64,000 nucleotides of DNA from Monilinia fructicola (lineage: Eukaryota > Ascomycota > Leotiomycetes > Helotiales > Sclerotiniaceae), in contig VICG01000005.1 of assembly GCA_008692225.1 (NCBI GenBank), forward strand, positions 2,367,001 through 2,431,000, in the 5' to 3' direction. Shown piece by piece: positions 1 through 11,175 of the stretch. The notes below the pieces were generated by a model. It made no database searches. It was not told the origin of the DNA and saw only the letters and a program-made list of their open reading frames with translations. The position numbers were made by a program, and so were the translations under genes. Every line of letters begins with the position of its first letter. Position 1 is the first letter of the stretch.

Positions 1-89
1 TGTCATGCATAGATGAAATTGAAGTTTCAAGATCAAGGCCAACATCCAAGTAGTGTGTATCTTGGTGAGAAATCGCCAGGTCTGGCACA

Positions 90-290
90 GCGGCGCTTGA
101 GAGCTATCAATATTAACTTGGTGGGTTAAAGTTATAAGTACTTAAATCTATGTTGTTATATTCATAATCATCATCGTAGTCATTTTTAGGTCTATGGAAC
201 TGAGAACTATATAATAGTCCTCGAGAAGTTTATGCTAGTCTATGTGGCTGGTCCTTGAAGCTCTCTCAATATCACATCATCCATTTGCCG
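90..290. repeat. Decayed copy of a dispersed sequence (partner at 54545-54745)
   Basis: This stretch aligns by eye, in the same orientation, with 54545-54745. Shared blocks include AAAGTTATAAGTACTT, TCTATGTTGTTATA, a TCTATGGAA block, GAGAACTA and GTCCTCGAG. On the minus strand both copies can be read in one frame that ends in similar peptides (NNIDSSTYNF at 54.6 kb, NNIDLSTYNF here), but this copy carries an in-frame stop. Most differences make this copy more AT-rich (G to A or C to T), as expected of repeat-induced point mutation or general decay. It is probably the tail of a paralogous gene or of a repeat that continues beyond the left edge. Confidence 0.55.
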
Positions 291-3200
291 ACAACACAGG
301 AGAGAAGTTAGGAAACAAAACAAATTTCCCAAGGGCTGCAAGTTCTGTAAGATTCAAGCCCTTCGCTGCACAATTCTCTTCTCTCGTTGTATTTCGTGTA
401 TAATAGATAGGTAGTATAAAGTTATCACCCTTTTCAGCTCTTTGATCGCCAGAATCATGCTTCAAGCAAGATCCGTAGAGTGTACTAAAAACAAAAAACA
501 CTTTAGGTGTAAGGATTTCTCTTGGCTTTTCTTTGTTCTATTAGCACATCAAAAGCGAATATATTCGCTGATCCAGAATGTAAAATAGGCACCTGCCATC
601 ATAATATCAACAACTCCGATACATAATACACCAAAAACATGATTCGGAACCTACCCAGATTCTAAATTCCCCCACAGCAACAAATGTATCCATCCAAGTC
701 AAAACACCTTGCATTACAAAGAATGAGTTCTGGCGACCCTGCATCCAGACCCAGAATCCCGGAAGGGTTAGCCGTACTTCCATCTATACAACACAGCAGT
801 ATCAGAAGAGAACCCTCACCTCTTCCCTTCACTATTTACGCCAAAATGCCTAATAGGAACAATCTTCTCCCCCCGGATCAAATGAAGAAGAAAGGCTTCC
901 CAATAATTCCGCAACCGGGATGCAAAATCGCATATATAATTTAGATGATTAAAAACACCAAGACCATTTGCATCACCCGATACCACCCGACGTCTCCCAG
1001 ACCCCACCCAGATCACGAATCTACGGACGATGGTTGGTAGGCTTCCGCGGAGAAATCGGGAGAGGAGTGAGACCAGCTCGAATGAACATTGTTTACAGAT
1101 CAACTTCACAATATTCTAATGGCATTTGTCGATCTGGAATGTCAGACATTTGGTTTTAAAGTGTTTGAGATGGAGCGCAAGATCTGAGTCATGGAGGAGG
1201 AGTGTGTGTAGGTAGGTATGTATGTTTGTATGTAGAGGCGGGTATATACTACCCAATCCTCGGGTTTAGAAATGCTGAGACTAAAAATCATAGGCTGGAA
1301 GGTTTCGTAGGCACTAGGCTTTGGAGCTGGGGGTTGAGTTGACGAGGGAGGAATAGGGGAGGGGAGGGGATGGGATAAACAATGAGTTATTGGAGGAAAG
1401 TTAGTAGGAAGATGTCGATGAAGAAGTTTTGGATATGCAATTGACGTATGGTTGCGGAAGATATTTTGTTTTCGGGAGAAGAGATCCTACGATACAGCGA
1501 GATGACGGGAAAACCATTCCCATCCCCAAGCTATCACTACACGCACGTAGCCCATTAGCCCACCAAGGCAAATCATACAACCGAGAATTCCAAGGCAGCG
1601 AGGAAAACACACCACAAAAATGCAAGAGATAACCTCGGAAGAAGACAAAAAAGCAAACAAGCAATCGAAACAATATCCCCCCCCCCTCCCCCCACCAACG
1701 AAGGAGATAGCGTGCAAACCCACATTTATGTACGTGACACTCTGAACCCACCGCGATATTCTCTGCATGAACCAACCTACCCTCGTGCACAAACACCGCA
1801 TCAACACACAACCCGGCAGAACATCCCACCCAATCTCCATCCATCCAGTCCCACCCTCCGCGTCGCATTCGCACGCTAAGTGGAGCCACCTCTCTCGCCC
1901 CCAAGGGGCGAAAATGAATAAGTCGATGCTAATCCAGCCGGGAAAGAAGTACAGTCGTGATTCACGCCCTAGAAAACACGCATAGTCACCATACAGCGCG
2001 CTAGTTTACCCCAACTCCCCTTGGAATGGATTAGGAACGTCCCATTCTCACCTTACCTGGCTTTGTCTCCGCAAAGTAGGAAGGACATTATAAGAGCGGA
2101 GACTCGAGAGGAGAGAAGTTTAGATTTTATCTAGGGACGGATAAGACCGCTCTGCATTGTATCACATCATAAGACATAAGATCGAATCCTTAAACTAGGG
2201 GGTAGACCCACTAGACTGGGAGCTGAGTCAGCTGACGCGAGAAAGGAAGGTGATGATGTTAATTTGACACCTAGTATTCAGTGCTAAGTCTAGTCCCAGA
2301 AATAGTCCAGGGCATGTCTTGAAGGGGGTGCATGCGTTTAATACTTGTGTATGTATGAGTGGAATACGCGATGTTAGAGAGAAACTGGATATGAAACTCG
2401 AAACAGTCCATTCAATACCTGAATCTCGGTACGGTTATGCAAGTGAGTTTTAGGCTTGAATGCTTTGCAACTCCTCTCAAGAATTTAAGGCAATCAGACG
2501 GCCTCGTAAGCCAAGATTGAGCTTTTTGGCAGGACTAGGTATGATTCTTCGGTATGCGATTTATTCCATTCCATCGCGTGGTGCGAGGTGATACTATATT
2601 TCATCAGGCCTACACGGCGTTAGGGCTATCAAATATGCAAGGATATATCAATGAAACGCAAGCACCACACTGGACACTAGGTGCTAAGATTATTTTGCTA
2701 AAGATCAACAAGCTTGCATTGCGGGACCGTTTTACTGTACCAACCTTCGCTCCCCTACATGAACTCCAGCACGCACGCACATACATACAGTACGCGAGGA
2801 AAGGAGCGCGAAAGGAAAACGGAGGCTACTGTCAGTTCAAAAAACGCATTGGAAATTAGGTTCAAGGATGTTATGCACCCTTCCCACTCCTAGCAAGCAG
2901 CACTACATACTTGCACAAATGAGGGGCAGAGTAACAGAGGGGCAAAACTTTTAGCATCTTCATATGCAAGATGAGAGGCAAAATTTTACAAAAAAACGAC
3001 TTGTGATCCGTGCTCTTCCCCGTACGTGCATAAGCACAGACCAAACCACGTGTGAAATATTGGCGTTGGGCACGAATGAAAAAGCGCATGGTTGGGTGGA
3101 TTTGCTGGGTTGATACAGGACATACAAACTTGCAAAGTACTGGACTGAAAGCATGGAAAAGTTTTTTTATGGAGATGGATATGTTTGAATTATTTGAGCC

Positions 3201-6200
3201 AAACTAAGGCGGAATTGTGGCCCGGAACATTGCAGGTGGAGTAAAGTGTAGAGGAAAGAGTCGAAAAAGTCTTGGAAAACAAATAGGCCAAAATGAGTAC
3301 CGGGCGTTCCCGACTTCGGGCACAAAAATATATGTAAGGGATCATCGAACAGAAAACCACCTAATCAAGATAGGAGAATCCGGGGCTTGGGTAGATCTTT
3401 GTCCGGGGAATATAAAAAGTAAGGAATAATTCGGAATAACATTTTGGAGGGGCTGGGATTCATGTTCATGAGAAATCAACTAGGAAACTACTCTGTACAG
3501 ACATAAAATAAGTTTAGCGAGGGGTAAGGCTACTCGGTGCAATAATGCGCATATGCAAGGCTTGGATTTTGTATCACAACCCATCTGATTATTATGGTCG
3601 GCGATAATTCGCACTTGATGGAACGGAGAGAGGGAGCCTCACTGAAAGTCTGAGTCTAAGCCATGCTGGCAAATAGGTGTTTCAGAATTACTGATCAGGG
3701 AGTTTGTTGTATGTTGTGTATAGGTAGTACTGGAACGCCCAAAGTCTTCGAAACGGCGATATGTGAGTTCAATGCATAAGATATAAGAAGAAGATATCGT
3801 AGATTAACCAAAACTAAAGTGCAAGATTAGATTCATGCACGTGGACTTCACGTGTCAAACGCAAGAACGGAGTACAGATCGATCGTCAATCATGTGACGG
3901 ATCTTTTGACCAAAATTACACCTGGATGTTTTCTCTGTGCTACATCTAGCGTATGCATCAAATCCTTCAACCCCCAAAAGAGTAAATGGATGCATTGCGC
4001 CACCGAAGCAAAAAGCTCTTTTCAGTACAATTTAACCATTTTAGACCCTTGCAGCCTTCTAAGGCGGGAGAGGATGAAGAATGAGGCGACGCGGGGAATA
4101 GAATGAATTAGAAATCAATACTCGTACAGGCAAAACAAAATAATACCTGATGATTGTTAAGTAAAACTCGGAAAAGCAACCAAGGGTTGAGAAGAGAAGT
4201 TTGTGAACATGCGACCTGATTTTCCATTTGCTTCTTGCAATTTCTAAAACGCTTGTGAAAATGGTCAGAAGGATGAATTTGAAATTTGCAATGGGTATAG
4301 AGTTTCAGTGTAACAGTAGATGGCGATTCCTTGGGACGAGTGACTCCTTTCTGAGTCAGAATTGTGGGGAGATACTTATCTACTCATCTGTAGGTAGAAA
4401 GTACCAGTATGTATTCCTTTCCCGAATAGGAAATCCAGAAGTTCGACAAAGTGATATCTGATATGGTGACTCGACAATAAACGTATGTGCAGATGTAGGC
4501 AGCCAAGCACGGGAAGTATGGATGGATGCATGTATACGGCGTCGACAGATCCTTTGCTCAACAATCTGAATACAAAAAAACAATGGAACACATGATATCA
4601 AGAAAGCAAGGAGTATAGGGATGTGAGGAATCCTTAAGAATAAAGCAGTCTGTGGCTTGAGTACACTATCGCAAAGTACGAGACGAACGGCAGTGTAAAC
4701 AAGCGGTGAGATGTGGTTGATTGAGGGTGTAGTGGGGTGAGATATCATTCATTGAAATGAAATGCTGAGGCTTGAGATATTTGGGTTAATTTCAAATACT
4801 ATGTGATGTTTGTCTAACTCCTCAAGGAGAGGCTTTGCCGTAAAGACTGTTCTTTGAGATATGTATGTATGCCGATGCTGAATTGCAATTTTATAGTTCG
4901 TATATATAAAGGCGGAAGCATAACGTCGTCTTGTGATATTGGTGGAGAGGGCAGCATGAGGAGGGGCAAGTCTCAGCCTTGTGCATTTGGTAGGTAGCGC
5001 AGAGAGAAAGATGGCTAGTGAATCTAGGGTAAAGGGGAAAATGTGATCTACTGCAAACTAAAGATACCTGGTAGATACAGTTCAAAATGCCATCACTAGA
5101 TAGCAATTCAAGTTTTGCTTGTTCCTCTTCTCACTCCCATCCATCCCTGAAAGAAGAGCAAAGAATGCTGTCACAACTTCTGTCCATGGCTCGAATCGGT
5201 ACTGGGGTACTTGGGTGCTTGGATACTTGGGTACTTGGGTACTTAGGTACTTGGGTACAACACATGCATCAACAGCGGGTGTTACCTGTCAGATTTTTCG
5301 GTTTCGTACATGAGATACAAGGTAATGGAAAATATATGTGCCCCGACTTTGTTTGTATCCTCTCCCTTCGGTCGGAGAAAGTGACCGAAAGAATCAAGAA
5401 ATAACTAGGCGAGGGTTAGAAGTATCCCTTTTGCAGTAGACTACAGTAGTGTTGAAAGTCGAGTACTGTGTATGGATAATTTGAAATCCATTGCATACAA
5501 TGCATAATAGCGCATTATGGACTGATACTCTCATTGGTAAATTCTTACTCCCCGCTCTGAGAATGAGAATCCTTCGAAAGGTGTATGAAGAGTCATCAGG
5601 AATAATGTCTGGAAAGCGGCAGAAGCAAGACAAAAAGCCGCGTTACAAGAAGCCGTATAGCTCGTAAAAATTCCTGGAAGATTGGTGGAGAGGACTGACT
5701 TCCAATTGTTGGTTGAGGATATATGTCTTGCAGCCTGCAGGTTGCAGGATACATACACTGCGCTGCGAGTGCGTTGCCCGGGGATTGTTGGTTACCAATG
5801 GTGATGATGAGATCCGATGATTCTGAAAAGTTGAGGTTGCAGCGAAAATGTTTGGTTTGAAAGGCGTCAACTGGTGTTTATCAATCAAAAACAATCAATG
5901 TACAAAGTGCATATTGTACGTTGCTGGGTGGTCGAGAGGGCAGGTTTCTAAAAGAAGAATGTAAGGATGGTAAAAGATCGGATTGGGTGGTAAATGTGGC
6001 TGCCGACGGATTGAATTGCTGGAAAGTAGTCATAGAACAGAACCGAAAGAATTGCGTTGTTCACACCACAGGATAAATGAACGAATCAGGGGTCTTGATA
6101 TTTTTGCCATTGGTGATGTTAAATTCAACTTTTTTCCCAATGCATGAAAAAGGGCTTCAAATGGCTTCAAATGGCGTCTGCTGTAAAGTGGCTGGTTTGT

Positions 6201-7366
6201 TTCCTCGTTTCGAACGAAAGCTAGTTAGTTCTAAAACAAAGAAAAAGACAAAAACAAAAACGATTAATAATTGAATGATCGCTGCTGTTCTTTCGAGTAA
6301 ACTTGAGATCAAGTAGGCAAATCTTATTACTTTTTGACATCAAAGTCATTGAGTTATGGAGTATACCTCCCGTTGAAGCTCCGACTAGTACTAATTCAGG
6401 TCTTGCGTCGATGTGCTTATACTACTTCCTACTTTCAAGTGCATGCGAGTAGTCCGGCGTGTGAGCAAATAATCGTTGGTGCTAGAACTATATACGGAGT
6501 ATACAGTAACCTTAGTAGTATTGTAAAAGTAGATGTGGGCGAGCTTAGGTACGGTATATCGTGCATTTGATGCAGTGCATCAATTTTTCCACTCTGTCGC
6601 CTGGGACATCAACTTGAAATGCCGCAGCCAACAGTTTTGTTGTATTCCCATCATGGTAACCGTATGATGATGGCATGATGTAACAAGAAAGTAGGCAGAA
6701 GTAGGCAACATTGACATTGTGTATCAGATAACCAGACAACCAGAACTTGAAGCACCTTGGTGATGATTAGTGTAACTGCGAAACCTGTGACAGTTTGATG
6801 TACGATATATTACCCACCAAAAATACCCCGTATCCGTACCGTCACGATCATTGGAGAGAGAAAATGTAGCATTTGCCGCCTTATTAAAATAACTTAGCTG
6901 GGCATTGGGAAAATGAAGGGGTAAAACGAAGAAATTCAATCGAAGCGAAGTGGATGAAGGAGGCGCAACAAAAAAATTAATCAACCATCCCCGCAAATAG
7001 ACTTCTAGAATTCCATTCTCTATTTGCAAATCCCTTCATCCCTCGCAATTTTCCTACTCGGCCTGAATATTGACAACCAGTGACAGACGGTCCTCGACAA
7101 CTTTATCCCCCCTTCCATCTTACAATTGCAATTCATTCCATTAATTGTTCCCTTTCCCGTCCCTTCTCGTCTCCCTTGATTCTTTGCCAACACCATTAAA
7201 AACATCACCATTCATCACCCATACATACTCTTCTTACTCCTTTACATCTTACATACTTCTTCATCCATCTTACATACGCTTCTTTACCCATTCTGATGCT
7301 GCATGCAATTCTTTTCAGCTCAAGAGTAGATGACTTAATTTAACGAGCAGTCATACCTATATACAA
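291..7366. other. Gene-poor AT-rich stretch, no gene recognised
   Basis: About 7 kb in which every open frame is short (under about 170 codons), mostly without ATG starts in good context, without recognisable domains and without splice-compatible neighbours. The small frames near 700-1160, 1400-1900, 2550-2860 and 3850-4460 look like chance ORFs. Runs of C at 1678-1692 and a small GTACTTGG array at 5207 are the only local structures. I see no transposase, reverse transcriptase or tRNA. Confidence 0.5.
5207..5258. repeat. GTACTTGG minisatellite, about 6 units
   Basis: Six consecutive 8-base units of the form GTACTTGG, with single substitutions (GTGCTTGG, ATACTTGG, GTACTTAG), end in GTACA. It lies inside a chance open frame on the plus strand that translates to a periodic Gly/Tyr/Leu peptide, which I do not take as coding. 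Confidence 0.85.
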
Positions 7367-7490
7367 CTACAACCTACAGTCTACAGTCTACAGTCTACAG
7401 TCTACAATCTACAATCTACAATCTACAATCTACAATCTACAATCTACAATCTACAACCTACAACCTACAACCTACTACCTACTACCTACT
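7367..7490. repeat. 7-base minisatellite CTACARY, about 17-18 units
   Basis: A 7-base tandem array of CTACAGT, then CTACAAT, then CTACAAC units, finishing in a CTA-rich tail. The variants are grouped in blocks rather than mixed, as expected from successive local duplication. It lies about 1.8 kb upstream of the ATG at 9202, in a pyrimidine-rich region that could be promoter or long leader. Confidence 0.9.
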
Positions 7491-8771
7491 ATCATTTTCC
7501 CCGACCCTCCCTAGTCTTTTCCTTTGCTACTATGCGACGGGATTTTGGTATTCACATCCCAACTCCACTTATCACATATACATATTGATACCCAATGAGT
7601 TCCTGGATCCTGTACCACGACAAGCATTAGGCTGAAGGACCAACGGACAACACAACGAACGACCGAGAAACTTTTTTCTCTCCTTGATTTCCCCCCTGCT
7701 ACGAGTCTACGGAGGATTTAACCCACGGGAAAGAAGAACATCCTCGTATGTTGTGAACTTTTCAAAAAAGTACAAAGCTACCAGGGCAAGACCAATTTAT
7801 TGACCAATTCGACAGTTTTGTCTCCAAGACCTAGAAAGACCGCAACACCACCGTCTAAGGGACCATTCATCCACGGGAATAATATTGGAAACCCCAGGAA
7901 AATAGGATACTCATATACATACGGACCTGGACCTATATGAATCGAATCTTTCAATCTTCCCATTCACAGTATATCCAAGGACAGCATACAGGACCAGAAC
8001 CCGGACAAGGATCTGAAGGATTTCCAATTATTGTTCCCATTTGGATATTTCCCATCACCCAAGGATTAGGATCATTCTTCTGCGAAGGAGAAAAACAAAA
8101 TCACTCTGAGTACAATAGTCTTGGTGTACTAATCTCTCTTCTCCGTTTTATACTACACTCAGCTTCAACCAGGACTGAGGAGTGTGTGCACCTCGTACTG
8201 TGTATCATATTATATTCTCCATTCGGACTGATTCGTACCCTTTTTTACTGGAAAGGTTATGAGAAAGGTTTTACCAACGTATCCTCGTTGTTGATACCAT
8301 CCCATCATATCATATCATATCCTCTCACAGCTTTTCTTGTCGATAACATCCTTTACCCACACACCTCCGCATACATCTATTTCCCCTCCCTTGTAGTTCT
8401 TCTTTTGACCGAACTAAGGGATTGCTGATCCATATTCGCATCAACATTTAATCCTAGGTCAATTAGCAAGCTATCTCGCTATCGATAAACCTGACGGATC
8501 TAATCAACTACATATCTACATTATCTACATCAACTACAAGTTATCAACATTATTCAACCTGGCAAAGAACAATCGGCAAACAACAGCAAAAGAAAAGAAA
8601 TCAAAATCAAAATATAAATTCCCCGGTCACTTGAAAGTCTCAGCTTGCTGTTGCAGTACGACCCTACAGACACTAATTACTGCGGAATTGCGTCGCCTAT
8701 CCAATCATATTGACTTTGAACGGGTTAGACACACTAAGGAGGAGCTTAGACTCTTTGAAATATACTTAGTT

Positions 8772-8852
8772 GTATTTATTTATTTATTTATTTATTTTTA
8801 TTTACTTCTTTATTTATTTATTATTTTATCTCTTTCTTTATTTATTTATTAC
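8772..8852. repeat. TTTA microsatellite
   Basis: Imperfect TTTA/TTTTA repeats interrupted by CTTC and ATTTTATC, about 80 bases long. Confidence 0.85.
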
Positions 8853-8942
8853 CTTTTGGGATTTTCAATTCATCCCTCAGTCGACCATATCCAACCCCAT
8901 CACTCATACCAAACTTCCCGCACACCCCGTCAACCAAGCTTC

Positions 8943-9043
8943 ACAACACGCACACGCACACACACACACTCGCACTCACACTCACACTCACACTCACACA
9001 CACACATACACACTCTCACACACCACACCACAACACAACACTG
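8943..9043. repeat. CA / CACT microsatellite
   Basis: A CA-rich tract made of (CA)n and (CACT)n blocks ends about 160 bases before the ATG at 9202. Translated frames across it give His/Thr/Ser periodic peptides, which are artefacts. Confidence 0.9.
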
Positions 9044-9201
9044 CCTTTGTGTGACATCAATTACTATTACTTAAGTAGGAGCGTCGAGTACGTTTTCTGC
9101 TCGCACTCAATAACCTTCCCGCGCATTCTTGCGGATTGGTACCAATACACACACATATCTTCTTGTTGACGACCTCGATCTCTCGTCGCACCAATATAAC
9201 A

Positions 9202-11175
9202 ATGGGTAGTCCACGTGCTGCATGTGTCGAAGAAGTAGATGAAGAGACTGGCAGAATTTTAAAGAGTACCAGACGAAGCGCAAGCGTCAAGGCCTCCTCC
9301 AGGGACAAGAATAAAGAGCGTCCCAAGATCACTACTCGCGATCGCACGTCCAGTAAATCCTCGAAAACAAACAGCGACTCGGGATACTCGACAGGAGCAC
9401 TTCCTACAGGCTCCGAGATATCATCACCTGAGGCGATACAAGATATCGAGTACACAAAAGAGAGCAAGAAATCCCGAAGGCCATCCACGGGCCAAAGACG
9501 ACCTTCTTTCTCGGTGGAATCACGACCACCACCACCACTTAAAAACAAGGAGAGTAAGGAGCATCGAAGATCTCTCAGCGTCAAGACAGATTCGAAGCCA
9601 GAACATTTTGGAGCTCCAACACCAATCTCTTCCAGGTATCCTCAACCTCCCATCGTTTCACAACCACCTACCACAGCACTGCCTGTGAGACCTCGCGCAT
9701 CGACCCATGCCCAGAATTACCCTGTCGCACGGCCGGTCAGCTACCACGCTACTTCTGCATCGGTATCTTCTGCTTATCCTCCATTGTCAAACTCTGCATA
9801 CTTCCAACCAACTCATCAACAGGCGCCTCCCCCCTCACCAGCATTCAACAACTATGCTGTCGTCCACACTCCACAACCTACTAGTTACTTTCAACCGCAG
9901 GAACCTCAACCTTCATCGCGCTCTCTTTTGGCCCGATTCGAACCTCAACAAAGAGAAAGACTCTCTGCATATGGCATTCGGGACGAACCAGCTCAAACCC
10001 CTAGAATGATCACAGGAGGCTACGAGCGAGACTATAATCACAGCGAAGATGACTACGATAGCTACGAATCCTCTGTTGAAGAACCAATCGGGAGGACTAT
10101 TACTAGCAGCATACGCGTACCATCTGGGGTCACCTCGAGGACAAATGGCTCAGCTGTCTCGGAAAGTAACTTGAGCAGGGCAGACAGCGCACACAGTCGT
10201 GAAAGTCATTATAGCGAAGTGGAAAGCGGATACAGCAAGAGCAAGAGCAAGAGCAAAGCCAGAAAGGATTCTCAAGCCATGCCACCACCACCTCTCCCCA
10301 AACCTATTCTACGACGCCCAACTGTCGAGAGGCCAGTATACGACGATAATCTTTCCCAATACAGTGTTGAAGAGTACCAGGAAGACCCTCCTCGCCCAGC
10401 ATCACGTCTTCGTCGACCAAGCGCTCATCGAAACTCTGTTTCGTATGATGTGACCGACCTGCCAAGAGAAACAGAAAGATTCAGAGTTGAAGCAGTGAGC
10501 AGCAAAAACAGGCGCAGTGAAAGTTACTATGGACAATCTTCTTCTTCTACACAAGCATCTACATCAGGATCGAGTGGTTATGATGCAAAACCAACATCAG
10601 GATCAAGTGGCTACGACGCAAAACTTTCTGCGGCGGCTAACTATCTTGAGGAGGTCAGTGGCCCAAGTATACCACTCACTGCCGAGGCTTTGAGGAAAGA
10701 ACAACGAAGACAAGCTGGAGGTAGCAGCAGAAGCACAAAGAGCAGTGGAAGTCATGACTTGAGTGATTACCGAGGCACACAAACTACGCGTACGACCCGA
10801 AGTGGTGGTGATGACAATGTTACAATTGAGGTTACTGGCCAGGCTAAGGTCACAGTCGGTGGAGCTGAAATTCACTGCGAACAGGGGGGGAGAATCCAAA
10901 TTCACCGCACAGAAAAGATTCGCGACGGGAGTCAGGCAACCGCATCGGAATATGGACATGGACACGGACCTAAACTACTTGACGATGCTGACCGCCGAAG
11001 CCGACTTGGCCGAAGCGATAGTCACTCGAACCGATCCCGCATGAGATCACAACATTCCTACACCCGTATTTCCCCTCAACCTCAAGAAAGAGACCGAGCA
11101 CCTCGTGAACGTCGTGAGGATTATGAAGCTCGCGCTGCCAACTGGGAGACCTCAACTACTTCAACTTGGCTTTAG
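9202..11175 (+). CDS. Disordered Ser/Pro/Arg-rich protein with conserved C-terminal beta motif
   Basis: A single uninterrupted frame of 657 residues. The start is the ATG at 9202, with context ACAATGG; the frame is open further upstream but has only TTG there. The protein is mostly low-complexity: Lys/Ser/Arg-rich at the N-terminus, two PPPPL-type proline stretches, a Pro/Gln/Tyr-rich section (about residues 150-270), an SKSKSKSK run and a direct repeat TSGSSGYDAK (residues 454-474). The only ordered-looking part is about residues 537-570, where alternating Val/Thr/Ile segments (NVTIEVTGQAKVTVGG, then GGRIQIHR) suggest beta strands. I recall a similar short motif in uncharacterised fungal proteins, but assign no function. 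There is no signal peptide or membrane segment. Many RRxS sites suggest phosphorylation, and a scaffold or cytoskeletal role would be a guess. Confidence 0.85.
   Translation: MGSPRAACVEEVDEETGRILKSTRRSASVKASSRDKNKERPKITTRDRTSSKSSKTNSDSGYSTGALPTGSEISSPEAIQDIEYTKESKKSRRPSTGQRRPSFSVESRPPPPLKNKESKEHRRSLSVKTDSKPEHFGAPTPISSRYPQPPIVSQPPTTALPVRPRASTHAQNYPVARPVSYHATSASVSSAYPPLSNSAYFQPTHQQAPPPSPAFNNYAVVHTPQPTSYFQPQEPQPSSRSLLARFEPQQRERLSAYGIRDEPAQTPRMITGGYERDYNHSEDDYDSYESSVEEPIGRTITSSIRVPSGVTSRTNGSAVSESNLSRADSAHSRESHYSEVESGYSKSKSKSKARKDSQAMPPPPLPKPILRRPTVERPVYDDNLSQYSVEEYQEDPPRPASRLRRPSAHRNSVSYDVTDLPRETERFRVEAVSSKNRRSESYYGQSSSSTQASTSGSSGYDAKPTSGSSGYDAKLSAAANYLEEVSGPSIPLTAEALRKEQRRQAGGSSRSTKSSGSHDLSDYRGTQTTRTTRSGGDDNVTIEVTGQAKVTVGGAEIHCEQGGRIQIHRTEKIRDGSQATASEYGHGHGPKLLDDADRRSRLGRSDSHSNRSRMRSQHSYTRISPQPQERDRAPRERREDYEARAANWETSTTSTWL

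Larger units (their letters stand above)
7491..9201 (+). promoter_or_regulatory. Probable promoter/leader region of the 9202 gene
   Basis: The 1.7 kb before the ATG at 9202 is rich in pyrimidine tracts and simple repeats: TTTA repeats at 8772-8852 and a CA/CACT tract at 8943-9043. It contains one 163-codon plus-strand frame at 7937-8428 with no recognisable domain, which I do not call. A long 5' leader with upstream ORFs is plausible but not shown. No TATA box or defined operator can be assigned. Confidence 0.3.

Noticed and set aside
7937..8428. A 163-codon plus-strand frame before the 9202 gene
   Set aside because: It begins at an ATG, but the composition follows local simple sequence, no domain or splice partner is visible, and it lies in the probable leader.
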